The position numbers and the translations under genes are program-made. From Dermatophagoides farinae (Eukaryota > Arthropoda > Arachnida > Sarcoptiformes > Pyroglyphidae): a stretch of DNA of 64,000 bases. The stretch is from positions 4,839,001 through 4,903,000 of the forward strand of contig NC_134677.1 in NCBI RefSeq assembly GCF_024713945.1. Reading direction: 5' to 3'. The notes beneath the pieces are model-generated. The model was not told where the DNA came from, searched no databases, and saw nothing but the letters and a program-made list of their open reading frames with translations. Of the stretch, positions 1-14,600 are shown piece after piece (the stretch's first letter is position 1; every line of letters starts with the position of its first letter).

Positions 1-826
1 CTTATATGGAAGAATAGAAATAAAATCTTAACATCTTCCGACATAATTATTTTTTTCTATTTAATACGCATGTTTTGTCATTTTTTTTAAATGAATCTTG
101 TATATGACACCGAAAAAATTTTCCCGAATTTTCCCGAAAAAATTTTTCATTTCTTATTGACAAGATGCCATATAATGTTTCGAGTACAAAATAAACAATA
201 AAAATCAGCGACGAATTTTTTTCCTTTCTATTTTTTGATATTAAAATCATATGACTTGATTGCATGCTGCATGCAACATTGCTAATAGAACATGTGATCA
301 TTTTTTTCAATCCAATCCAATTTACAAATTTAATCCATTTAGTTATCAGTTACCGTTGTTTTGAGCAATGGTAACTGATTTGTAATAATAAACGATTTTT
401 TCGTTTGTGCTGACGAGTTTCCGGTCCTGGTAAAGTAGACGAATTAATAGTTTATTTCATTTCTACATTGCTCTGAAATGAAAGAAAAGATTTTAATTCC
501 AGGTTGAATGACTGTACTTTATGATGATATAAATAGAAAAATTTTAAAGATGATTGAACAAATTTCGATTCTGGCAAAGGTTATCTAAATGAATTGATGC
601 CTGAGAATAACTGAATTAATCATTATATTTCAGCCTAACGAGAGTCAAGGACAAAATCGTATTTTGTACACGATGTGAACTAGAAAAAAAAACAAAATTT
701 TCCAAAAATTAAAACAACATCACAAGTTTAGTCATTTAGATGATGAGAGATATGGCAACATCAACTCATTCCATCACAACATACATGTAAACATCATAGG
801 GCTAGCATATTTTTCCAAACAAAAGT

Positions 827-943
827 CCGGACAATCCATTTATCAGTGTTTCTCAACCATAGGGCCACCATAGACAATCAATACAAGATGATTACTGAAA
901 TTCCGGACATGTCCGGACTAAATCCGGACGAATGGTAACACTA
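827..943. mobile_element. Possible MITE remnant rich in TCCGGAC
   Basis: The sequence CAGTGTTTCTCAACC near 844, common at hAT ends, faces TGGTAACACTA near 933-943 (complement TAGTGTTACCA). Between and just before them are four TCCGGAC copies, two of them forming the perfect 16-bp palindrome TCCGGACATGTCCGGA at 902-917. The ends match only loosely and no target duplication is clear. Confidence 0.3.
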
Positions 944-1872
944 AAACATCAACACACAATCTGTTTGACAATATAATAACCAATATGCCAGTGGCTCGTG
1001 CATCTGCTTATCTTGCGGTATTTCCACACCGGTATCGTTGTTGGTATTTTTATATGATGGCTTTTGCATCCACCTGTCAGACAGACACCGATACAGACAC
1101 AATGTCTGATTTATCAAATATTCAGTCATATCAACACATATACCATCATCGCCCCGATAATAGTCGAGAAAAACATTTGTCTTATTTTTACCTGTTCATG
1201 ATCTAATCATCCCTGATTTTAAATATACAATTGCGAATGGATTTTCATCTAATGGTATTCACCATAATATTTTGATCATGTTGGTGATGATAATGATTGA
1301 TCCGGTTGATATTCTCTGTGTGGTTTGAATTTTATGATTTATGATCATTTTGCTCGGTAGTTGGTTCATAATTTGTTGAATTTGATTATATTATTTATCT
1401 ATCTCGTGGTTTTTACCTCAATTAATTTATCTCATGATCAATGTTTTTCATTTTTTTCTGCATAGAAACTGTCAAATATTCATTAGTTTTTTTTTGCATA
1501 GAATTTCGAAAGTATTTGTTTTCATTGTAATAAAAATGTGAGAATTAAATCAGTTTCAACAAGAAAATTATACCAAAAAAAAAATCCACCGAGTGATTTA
1601 TTCATCTTTTGGGTAAATGGTAAATCGTATGACAGTGATTTGAAAAAAAAATTTAATAGCCAATTTGCTTTTGATCATGATTCAACATGCAATTCAAAGT
1701 GACATTTTCCATTGACAATAGGATTGATGATGATGATCATATGATCCTGTTAAAGCAAAAGAAAAAAAATCACATTGCAATCATATTTCCGTTTGTCTCT
1801 TCCATGGTTATTTTGTTTAGCAATCCGATGTTGCCGTGGCCATTCATCGTTTTCGCACTGTTTATTTGTGTA

Positions 1873-1896
1873 TGTGTGTGTGTGTGTGTGTGTGTG
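1873..1896 (+). repeat. TG microsatellite
   Basis: Twelve uninterrupted TG units. Confidence 0.9.
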
Positions 1897-2168
1897 TTGG
1901 TCGATCAATTCCCTCGGATGTAAATTTTTGTGTATATGCGCTAGTTTTTTCCTTCAATTCATAAAAAAAAATTTTAGTCTTGTTTATAATGTCTATGTTG
2001 TTGTTGTTTTTGTTTTTTAATCAAGCGACAAACAACATAAAATGCTGAGACATAACATTCATATCTATTTCTCTACTATGGTGATGATGATGGTTTGTTT
2101 GTAATCGCAACCGGAAACATTTAGGCGCCATTCACATCCATACAAGTTGAGATTGCAAACAGTTCACT

Positions 2169-2190
2169 CACACACACACACACACACACA
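2169..2190 (+). repeat. CA microsatellite
   Basis: Eleven uninterrupted CA units, 270 bp from the TG tract at 1873 and opposite in strand sense. Confidence 0.9.
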
Positions 2191-2602
2191 TTCATTCACT
2201 AACCACGCAAATAAATCTAAGCTATAGAGAGGGAGTTAAAGAGCAAGAGAAATTTGGATAAGTAAAAAAATCTAAGCTAAATAACTCTTTTCGTCGTTGT
2301 TGTTTACGAGGATCATCCATCTATCAATTCATTTATTCATTCATTCATTGGAATGTACTTCCCACATGGATGTATAAATCCAACTGCTTTATTTCTTTTT
2401 AGTGTTTGAATTGAAAAGTTTCATTGAGATTTTTTTTTCCTTACAACGATGGAGAAAATAAAATAATAGAGAGTGTTTTCCGTTGATCGTTTGTGGTAGT
2501 GTTCATTGTTTATATTGCTATATGTAGTTGCTTTCGCGACATAGCAATAAGATTTCGAGCATCTGATAATCGTTTCGTTATCATCATCAATTTTTTTTCT
2601 TA

Positions 2603-2630
2603 GTTGTTGTTGTTGTTGTTGCTGCTGCTG
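2603..2630 (+). repeat. GTT/GCT trinucleotide tract
   Basis: Six GTT units followed by three GCT units. Confidence 0.85.
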
Positions 2631-5600
2631 TCATTTTTTTATGAATGAATGAATGAAAACCGTATACTCTTTGGCAAAAAAAAACTGTTGTCGTGGGCGA
2701 CATCCTTTGATTCGTGCTCAATTACTCATCGCGTGTTCTCGTGCCCGATAATCATTTTTTTTGAATGAATTTTTGTTTTTGTCATTAATTCATTCGTCGT
2801 TGTCATAATGAGTGGTGGATATGGATATCAGCAGAATAAATTGACAAATGGCCAATAACAAGAATATATAGAATAAATTTTCTTGACAATAAATAATGGT
2901 TTTTAATGATGATAAAGAATATCAATATTGTACAACAGGTGATTATGATGAAGATTCAAAGCTCAAACCAAAAATGATGGGAAAGAGATTGAGAGGATTA
3001 AGATGTGAGGTCAATCACCCATAAAGGATTCAATTAATCATTTTATGAATCAATTGATTCAACAGTATATAGGGTTGTAGCAATTTTTCCATAAGAAGAG
3101 ATATGCGAAAAAACCGATGATAAAATATCATTCACATGGTTGTTATTCTATTCTGAAGTTAACCGAAGTGATAGATAAAAGAATAAATAACAAGATTCTC
3201 TAAGCGTTATCATCACAAGCCGGAAAGCAATCAATGTTTGATTGGTCTACATTAAGGCCTCTTTTGATACGGTGTTTTTTGTTAATTTCATGAATTATTA
3301 TTATGGAACGACATTCGCGACCAAAACAAACGAAATAATTATAAACTGGATCTCATTTTTTTTTTGTTGATGTTGATGATCATTATTGATGATAATTTAA
3401 ATTTAGATTTAGATTTTTCAAACATCTTTAGTGGTCGCCTCACTGATCGCAAAACTCGTATTTATGATAACCCAACAAATCTAGAATAAAATTAGATAAT
3501 AAGTCAAGAGTGTCGTGTTTTGGATTCATCAAAAATCAACAAAAAATGTTTGCTTTGCTTTTCTTAAATGTTTGAAACATTCTTTAATTGGTGTTAGAAT
3601 AATTCTCACCATCGGAGGACATTGGCTCCGGATATTAGCCGATGACTGTTGTGGAAATGACGATTGAAAATAAATGATGCGTTTCGGAAACATAAAGCCC
3701 ACTCTTTTTCTATGTGATGATTAAAATTTTTTTTTCTTAATCTTGACCTCATACATTCATTCATACATGGATCTATCACAGCAACAGGTTGTTTTTGTTT
3801 TTCAAACAAAAGTTTATTTGTTTCGCAAGTTGTCGTTTTATTTTCAATCTCAAATCTCACAAATATCCGAAAATTTATCGTATGATAATTTGAAAAAAAA
3901 TTCCGTATTTTTATTTTTTCGGCTTTATTTAGTAAATTATTGAATGACGCCCACTCCCACACACATACAGAAACACACAAACATTGACTTTCGGCATGAT
4001 TATAATTATGATCATATCCAACATCAACAAACAAACAAGTTTTTATCTTTGAAACATCCAATTATGGGAATTGATAAATTCGTTTCAAATTGTTCTTATC
4101 ATCATAATCATCATTTCTAAGCTGTTAATGGTCATATTCACTGAATTGAACACAAATAAGTTAGGAGTTGACGCCATTAATCTTTAATTCGTTTTTCTAT
4201 TACTCAATGAATCATGATTATTAAATATTGAATATATATTTTGATCAGTTACAGATTACAATTCATCGTTTTAAATAAATTATTTTTGATAATATAGATA
4301 CAGATAGAAACATTGATTCGAAAAATAGTTTTAATTAGAAAAAAAGAGAATTCATCCTTCAGTGATTAACAGTCAATCAGAGTTAAATATTGATAGGTGT
4401 CGTCAACAAAAGTATTATCATAAGTTCATCGACTATCAGCATTACCTTTTTGAAGATTTTTTCACTATGCTATATAAAGTTTGTTGATGATTGCTTACTA
4501 GCTTTTTTCTCGATTGTCGACATGGCAATAAATCACAATATTATTGCTACGATGATATATGATTATGGCCAAAAATAATGTATAGAAAAAAAATGTCCAG
4601 ACGCAATTAAAAATCAACTGATCTGAAATTGGTGCAACCTTTATTATATAAACTGTCTCTTGTCTCTGATTTAAGTTGAATTAAAGATAAAGAGATCAAT
4701 CCAATTGAATATGCACACACACACCTACTAGTAGTTTGAAAATGTTCGATATATACACTGTTTAGTATTGAAATATTTCATCGTCACTACAATAACGTGA
4801 ATCAATTTTATGAGACGATTGATCTAAAAAATCACTGTTGTCGTAATGTCATCAACCTTGTTTGTTTATCGAGAACACAGTGATGGTTTGTTTGCCTGGA
4901 TATCCGTTCAACTCTGTTTTTTTTTCTCCGAACAACAATCACACTACTATTAAAAACCGTAAACACAAAATTCTTGGCTGATTACTATGGAAAAATTTCA
5001 CATTTCAAAAATAAAATCAACAGTACTTTACCTAAGATTCTCAAAAATCCCTTGATACAGGGTTGACCCTATGAGTGTTTATAAAATGTGTGGGCGAATC
5101 GAAAAATCTTTCAGGTTATGAATGGTTGATTCTTCAATAATTTTTTCTGCCAGTTGTATGATTGCTTGTTCATCATATTAATGCGACACGTTTTTTGTCA
5201 TTTTATTTAATAAATTTTTCCCGTTAGTCTTTGTCTGAAAAAATGATTGAATTTTTTTTTTGATTTTTTTTCATCAAATAAACCAACTACAACACAATAA
5301 ACCACATGGGAAATAATATTGACTCAAATGTAAATGCTCAATTGAGTTTAAGGAATCCGAGACGTTTGTCTGAAGAAAATCTGATGATGATGAACAAATA
5401 ATAGCTTAGAAATGTTTTACAACATAGATATTTGAGTGTTAGAAATGGAGGATTGTTTTTGTATTTACTGCCTAGAAAGCTCTACATTATCAATGTGAAT
5501 AATATGATTGGCCATAATGGAAAAACAACGTCCATATAATTCTTATGAATTGGTATGACATTTGTTGTTTCTTCTTGTTGATGTTGGGTCATTTTTGCAT

Positions 5601-8600
5601 CACATCATGATAGTCATGTAAATGTTGAACATTTCTATTATAATTATCATTATGATCATAATGGCTGTTCGCTTGGCCATTAGAGCTACTGTATTCTATA
5701 TCGTTTGACAATCTTTACCGCAACCATGAAGCCATTCTTATTATTATTATTATTCACAATATAATAATCGTATCTATTTACTATAAAAATAGAAAACAAT
5801 GTTTCTCTTTCATTCAATCTTTGCTGCTGTTTTTCTATAGCTCGATTTTCATTCGAATTCGGAATGCGGCTGTTGTTTTTGTTTTCAATGAAAAATATCT
5901 ATCATAAGCTCACACCAGTCGATTTTGCTTCGGCGGTTCATAATAAAATAGTTTAAAACATTCTAAAACCATACATTGAGAATAATGTTTTGAATGAGAA
6001 AAAAATTTATTTAATATAGAATCGAATAGAAGAACAATTGGCGATGTATGATGCAAAATAAAAGAAATCCAAGTGAGAAAGATAAATAATGTTCTCGTGT
6101 CATGATTCATGGTTATTTTCACACGCGTTTCATGAAAAATATTATAGCAAACATACGCATACAGGAAGACAGACATTTGATTTAATTGAAATCCTGAATA
6201 TGTGGTTTAATCTAGTCTGGGTTATGTTTAAAATGATCGACCACCAGCAAACCACCCACACAAACACATGGCAAACATCTTTGAATATAAATTCGGTATA
6301 TACGATAATAACAATAATTCATCGAATTTTTTTTTCGAGAGAGAGAAAATAGAGAACAATGTTTGTCATGTCATGCAATGGAGCAGCAATGAAGTGTAAT
6401 GCAATCGATTTGAAACAAAATCGGTGATTAATCTAATTTTAGTCAATGGCAACGGTTTAATTATATTCCAATTTTTCATAAAGATTCTTCTTTGTCTTTG
6501 ATGTCGATGATGTTGGTGTGTGGCAAAGAATTTTGTTTTTCAAATTCCGATGAATTTCGCAATCAACATGAAGCAAAGATTCAATTGAAAGTTTAGGCAT
6601 TCAAGTTTGCGATTTCCGATTTGAAAATCTAGTTTTAATTGCTTAGAATTTTCCATGCAATAAAAACCTACCATCTGATTCAAGGATATATTGTTGCAGT
6701 TGAATTAGGAAATAATCAATTCTGTTGATTCACTTCAGTCATGTTTTTATAAAGGTTTTGTTCTTCTTCATAACGTTATTGTTTAAGACAGTTGGAATGC
6801 CAATTTATACATTTGCTCATACAAATACACAAATAGCCACCATTATTGCATTGAAAACAACATTTCCGTTGATGTTGTTTTAATGATAAACAATCACTAT
6901 GAATATAAAATAAATCGATATTAATGAAAATTCGGTAATTATCTAGTATTTCAAAAACAACAACATGTTGTCAAGTTCAAGTTTATATTTGTTTGTCTCA
7001 ATTTAATTATCTTTTACAGTAGAATAACGAAATTTTGCCATATATAATATGCAAACTTTTTTCAAAAGTATTCATTGGCTATTCGACAATTCACAAAATA
7101 ATTGTCACAACTTTTCATATGAGATTGTTAAATATGCATGGAAAATAACCATTCATTCTGATTTTCTAATGTTAATTTATTTTAAAAGATTAAAGAAAAT
7201 CCTTGAATGAAATCATAGGGATTTTCCAGTCATTTATTAATATCACGTATGCATGTTGAACGTTGAGAAAATTTTGATTTGTATGAACTTGGCGAGAGAT
7301 CTAGATAAATAAATGAAAAGTCATCAACATTATCATTGATGGGGAAAAATGCAATTGGCAATTCTTTTATTTTTCGATATACACTGTGCTACTTTACATG
7401 ATAATGATAGGATAAAATGATATCAGAATGGTACACAACAGCAACTTATAGACAATTGAAAGTTGATTAATGTTTAAGAGAAAAAAAAAAGATAGACAGA
7501 AATCACACTGATGATGAGCAACAAGATTTATGATATAGAATATTCCGTAGAATCCCCATTCACTAATTCAGCCATTCCGTTTCTTTGAACTCAGACTATG
7601 AATGCTTTAATATTTTCCTATTGCTGATTACTCGGTTTGTCATGATGGTTAGAATCAATGAATGTATAAGTAAAAAGTTATCAACTATTCTAGTTGTCTA
7701 ATGGGATATGATCATTATTTTTAGAATTAATTCTAAATAAAAATAATGTCACATTTAGCTATGATGTTTGAATATGGATAGTGATATCATGGATGAATGA
7801 ATGAATTTATAGATGATGCGTTAATTTGATTTCATGCATTTATTCGGTATACAATATTAATGGCCAAACTAAACAAGACGTGTTAATTGTTGCACATCAT
7901 TGCATAATAACAATAAATTTTCTCAATAATTTACAGATACGCATCAAATAGTTGGTCAGCTCATTTTTCATTCTTAACATTCTCTTCATCAAATTATTGG
8001 ATATTAATATTTTAAATTTTCAACACTGTAAAAATCGCATCACATGTAACTTGTAATAACTGTTCAAAAAAAACATCCAAATTCAATGGATGTTATCAAA
8101 TTTTTCGACTATCATTCATTTGATTCATTCAGTTTTTTATTCTACCCTTTAACATGTTGATGATGATCAAATGGTTTGAAATATCTATCCTTGATTTGAA
8201 GTGTTTTGAGATTTGGTTTCATTGGAATTTAAATCAAACAAAGATTAAGTTAAATTGTTGTTGTTGTCGAAACAAAAGTTTGAGTTTTTTTGATCTTGTT
8301 GCCATTGTCGTATACGTTATTGTCGAATGTCGTTTCGTTTGGATCAATCCAGATTTATCCAAACTAGAACATTGACTATAGTTATTATTATAATCGTCTT
8401 AAACTACAAATCCCAGAAGATCAGCTCTAAAGGCGGTTTTCATCATCATTGAATAGAAGTAATTCAACGTTTGTTTTTGGTCTTATAAAAAGTGATAAAT
8501 TGAAGAGGAAAAACACATTTTTATGCACCCGTAGTTGCAAACATGCAAGCAAACGGTCTTCATTGATTTGAAAGCTTTATAACTGTCATTTGATCATTGC

Positions 8601-11600
8601 ATATGGTTACATTTAGTTTACCTGATTCAAAATAAAGAGAGTTTGAAATTATAAGCCATGATGATTATGATTGACAATTGGATTGATTTGATGATGAAAA
8701 GGATGTTGCACAGTGCCCAACATTGCAAAAGGGGAAATCGTTGCAAACAAACAAGCCTCCCCATATGCAGCATTTACCGTTACACACACAAACAATCGAT
8801 TCCACACCTGCGATCCACTCCACACTATCATGTTTGATGTTCTATTTACATTTTGGCTTCCTTGTGTTGTTATTCCCTATTTAAAAATAAAATGTTTTGC
8901 TATTTTGTTTTGAGATCAAGGCAACTATGCTATGACTATAGTATTGAATATCATCATCTCATAACAATATCCGCCCATACATGCTTATATTATCATTCTA
9001 TCAGTGTTTGACATTCTAAGTTCATAAATAATAATAATAATCAAATCTGAATGTGAACATTACAAGTATCGTATCATCGAACGAATCTATTATAATATAT
9101 TTGTCATTTGTCATTGCACATATCTTTGATTATGAATGGCTTTTTCAGAGTAATATTCTCGCTGACAATAAACAAAGAGTTATTCGAAAAAGATTCAACT
9201 CTTTTATGGTTTTTTTTTAGGCGGCAATAACTAACAATATGACATTTATGATCATTTCGACATTTAATGGGCATCATGTTCCAGAAACTATATATACGTT
9301 TGTCATATCAAATGGCTGATGAATATGCATTTTTTTTATGAAAGCAAACGAATTATGATTAATGATGATCATGATGTGTACATGTATGCGAATAATGTCA
9401 TACTGTATGCATTTGTAAGATAATAAAGATAGAAATCGTAATCAAAAAATAGTTTCTCTGTCGTTGTTTTTTCATCATTCATTATTAGCATCAAACAAAG
9501 ATTAGTTTTTTCTGCTCAACATCGTTTTTTTGCTCTTATCACAATTATCTTTATAGACGTTTTGGTTCATCAGAAATTTTCATGCGATTTAGATGCTATT
9601 GATTTTCAAACCAACACGATATAAAAAGATGAATGAGAACAGAATTCTTGTTTCGGTCACTTGAAAACTAACCATATTTATTATCAATTGAAAATGCTAA
9701 AATAAAATAAAACAAAACCATGGTTAATTTGAAATCATTTAATAGTAATGAAGATTAAAATGATAATAATTGATTCTTATCATGATCTCTGGTGGATAGT
9801 TCTATTCATTTTGAATAACCATCTTGTTTAAATGTGATCGATTCACATTTGATGAGACATTAAATTATCAGCTCGCTCTATTTAATCAGATTAACGATAT
9901 TGACTCTTTCATGAACCGGATAATGTCTGGTGACCTTTTTGCTTCCTGAGTTGAATGAATTTAATTCAAATTTGTTTCATTTTCATGGCATAATCTACAA
10001 TGAATGTAAAACTAATAACGATTGATGTAAATCTTTTCGTTCAAAAAATAACTAATAGATGATAGATGCTACATATTCACTTTATATTGAATTCATAGAA
10101 AAATTATGTTTAGGTAATGGTTGATCAATGATGATCGATCGATCTATTGGTGTTTGTTATTCCAGCACAATTGGATGCTATGACATTTCAAATGTATGGC
10201 GTAATATTGTTTGTGAATAACGAAAAAACGGCAATAAGTTATCATCACCGTATCTAAATAATGAGCCATATCTGGGGTTTTGTCCTCGTCACCATTGTCG
10301 TACTGAGTAATTGTAGTCTAGCAATGATGATGAACGGATTTCAAATTGATCTGGATAAAATAGAAAATAGAAAAAAGAATGATGATTAAGTCCATAACAA
10401 TGTTGGTGGCCACCAAAATAAAAAAAATTTAAGCATCACCCAATCACCTAACTCTAGACCACCGAGTCGCAAAGAACAATGTGTTATGTGTTTGTGCATA
10501 TCTTCGAAATGGTAATTATGGCTGACAACAGCAACAGCAATGCAATTATGATAATAGAATCTGGAACCTTTTGTCATGATGATGATGATGGTATGATTTA
10601 AACGAAATCGAAGAGAAAAAGATCGATCATATCCTATCATTCATCATCATCATCATGATGACTATCATTATGATTGTTATTATCATTCATAGAAATGGCC
10701 ACACAATAGCCACTTTGACAATGGTTGGGTTCCTCCTTTCTAATTCGGTTCCAAATAGTTATATTGTTATCGTTTTTTTTTGTTATTATCGTGGTCAGTG
10801 GCTAGTTGGATGCTAATGCTCTTGTTGCTGCAATCATCATTATCATGTTGATTCTTAGTCGAGCTATCCCAACCATATTCAATTTGTGGCTATTGAGCCC
10901 AAATCACATTAGGTAATGTTGGAAATCTTGTTAGATCATGTGCCCATTATGTTCACATGTTCTTATGCATGTATTTATGCATTGAAAGCCATCCTATAAT
11001 CATAATCATGTTGCATACGAGCCAATCAGACGATAGCTGCTAACAAAGGATGTTTCTTTTTATTCCAAAAAAATAATAATAAAAACTCCAACATATTTTC
11101 ACATTTGTCTTTTTACATTCGGCTATCTCAATGAATTAAGGTACATGTTGGCGTGCAAACACCATCATCTTGAAGCAAATCGAATTGAATGGTTGCGATT
11201 GAATCATATCATCCATTCATCCACCATTTCGCAGATGTAGTAGCTGAAAACAGCAGCAACAGCAGGTTTCTTTTGTCATCATGTCTTGTATTTTGTTAGT
11301 TTGTATCTTTTATTATAACTACGAATAATTCAATTCAATTCAATTCAATCCGATTCGATTCGATTCAATTCATTTAACTTTATTTAGAAATGTCTGTTGG
11401 TAAATAACTCGATGTTGAGGTGATGATAACAATGGCGATTATTGCCGAATCGCCCTACAGTAGAAGAAAAATATGAACGAAATGACAAAAGAATTCGGAT
11501 GAAAGAATAGTCCATTATCTTCATTGTTGACCATATGTATGTTTAACCGACCAGTTGCATTCAATTTAGCTTTTCATGTACCAAGACGATCTGTAATTGA

Positions 11601-14600
11601 TCATAGTACATCGACATTCCACATTCATCTTAATGAAATAATTGTATCCAAATGTTGACTATCTTTTTTAAATTGCCGCCTATATATTCTCATCTATGCT
11701 TTATTTATTTTTCACTTCTTTACTGCTTGTTCGATTGATGATCAACAATGTATTGTTTTCAGATTCAATGCTTTGTTGGTAGATAATTTACGTAGATGAA
11801 ACGCTTCTGGTTTTTTATTATTTCTGGTGCTCAGTACGCGCTATTCTGTGAGTCAATTGTCAAGGATAAATGAGAATTGCAAAAGATGAAAAAATTAATG
11901 AATCGATGAATTAAAAATACTTGATATACAAGTGCTTCGGCATCACCATTCTCAGTATACATCTACATCTAGACAGTTAATGGATAAGTCGTACAATATG
12001 TTTGCACCTTTTCCGCTTTTTCTATCTACCATTTGGATATGGTTTACCATATCTGAACGACAATGACTTGCATTACGTCTGGTGCTTCTGGTCGGATGAT
12101 TGTCGAATTAGTATCATATGATCTGTCTATATATTCAAGATGATAGAATCTCATTACCGAGTACAATTGTTTAATATTTTTTCCTCGCATGTCTCGTCAT
12201 CAAGTGAACTTTATTTCTGTCGTTGATGTGATACTGTCGCGAATAACTAAATATCAAAACTGACATTTAATTCAAAAATTAATCTCATGATCACAAGCGA
12301 GAAAGAAATAGAGAATGTTTGAATAGAAGAGTTTGATTTCATTTGAAAATTTAAATTCATTTTCAATTTTACACAATGTATTTCAATTGTTGCTGTTTAT
12401 TGTCGGAAACATGATCATATCATCAACTGCTCACTCAAAAGAATTCTAAGAGGGAAATTGATTTTTCCATTCATACTTTTTTGTGAAATGTTTTATGGAA
12501 AAGCAAAAATCGAACAATAGTCATCTGATCAAAGATAATAGCTAGCAAGAAATGTTGACGTAAACCAGAAACCATATTTTCAGCATGTAGCCCATTGTTT
12601 TTTACTAATGGATTCTGTGTTGGATCGTCATGATGATTACCAATGGTCGATGTGCAAAACTGTGTTTGTGTTAGGTAAGCGCGCGTCCAAGTTAAATCCT
12701 ATGATGATAAGAGTTTAGTAGCCGTAGCATGGAAGCGGGAAAATTTTTCCTGTCGTTTACGGGGATGGAATATTCCTAAATGCTATCATCATCATTATCA
12801 TTCGGGCTTATTATGCGAGGACCTGGAAATACGCTATTTGTCTAATTAGGTTATTGTTGTAGTTGCCATTCTTTTTCGGTTATTTGGTTGGTTTGTTATA
12901 AATAAATATATAAATGAATATAAATGTATATATAAACGTATTCTTTGCTCTCTAGTTACTATTGGATAGATATTAATAGATATTGCGTGTTTACAACAAA
13001 TAAATAATATTCCATGAACCAACGTGAGCTAATTTCACTTTTCTTTCTAGCCGATATAACTATCAGAAGCAGCAACAAAAAAATAACATGAACACACATT
13101 CACAATCGGTCGATGAAGAGTTTCATATATTCTAGTATAGGCACAAGTTGATCATCATGAAGAACATGTTAGATTGGGAAATATTCCATGTGGAAAAATG
13201 TCATCATCAAAAAAAAGAACAGTAATGGTTTTTAGTGAATAGGAAAAAACCCCAATCGAAGGGAAATTCCATGGAATTCAGTCAAAAGTGTTGTTTTTAG
13301 TTTCGATGAAAATGTTAAAAAAAGTAATGAATGAATATATAAACATTCCATTTGGCTCGATTATAATAATCACAAACGGGTCACGCCATTCAAAAAAAAT
13401 AATAATAATCAAATTCGACCACTTGTTCGCAAACGTATGTATGCATTGATTAGTCGAAATGAGAACAGATCCAAATGAAGAGAGATGATGATGAATTATT
13501 TCCATAGAAAAAAATATTCATTGAAAAATGATATTCTGATATTATTCATCATATGATAGAAATAGTCAAAATGGCAATTACAATAAACACACACACATCA
13601 AGATAATTGGGAATTCATCATCAGCGTCATTGTAATTCGGTTTATAATCAAATCAATGCATGAAAACCCTTTATTGTTGAATATAATTAGTCATCTAATT
13701 AACAGCTATAGTGTCCATTATCGGTTTATGTATACAAAGCCAGGGACAAGAGTGATGATGCCTAATTGACATTATACCGTTTCCTTGATTTTAAAAAAGA
13801 AAAAATTGAAAAAAATTAAATTATGACATTGCTATGATGATGATGATGAAAGTATAAAAATGAGTAAACATCGAAATTTTAAAGAAAAAAAAACTAACCA
13901 ATCAAAAATTCCTGGTATTGCTGTCTGCGGATGGAATTGCATTGTTCTCGAGTCAAGTTACTTAATATAAGCCAGGTACATTGTTAAAATATTGTAGACG
14001 AGACAAGCAGATAAGTAAGATTATCAACAATATGGCTTCACCATTAATTGTGGTCATTTTTTGTTTGTTTGTTGACGATCATTCTGAATCAACGTTCATT
14101 GTGCCAATATAACAAATACTCATGGATTTTCTACGATTTTGCATCGAATTTTAAATGTTGTCATGCATTGAATGATGGGACTATGCCGATATGAAATTCG
14201 AGATGAATAAATACCTAGCTATCTCAAACTATGGTGGTCTTTTTATCGGCAATGATGATGATGCTGATGGTGGTCCGTAACATATTTCATTGATTTGCAT
14301 TATGAAATAAATGCGCGCCAATAAAAATTCGAATCCTACTGCAATTGTATTCCATAATTACATGTTTGCAATATTCTCAGGATTTTAGGTTATATTTTTT
14401 TAGACTACTCAGTGTCTGATTCGTGTGGTAATAGGCTTTAGACATCCTATCCGCTCGGATCGTATCCGATACGATGTAATTGATATGGTCAACAAGCAAC
14501 AAGAAAAAAAAGAAAGATGAGAATGATGATATGATTATAGAGATTTGATCAGTTTTTTTTATTGTCGTTATCCTATTCATTTTGTCTATGAATTTAAACC

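Noticed and set aside
3606-4061. 151-codon minus-strand frame
   Set aside because: Its composition is that of translated AT-rich intergenic DNA (Asn, Phe, Lys, Ile, His). No domain is recognised and no splice or UTR context is visible.
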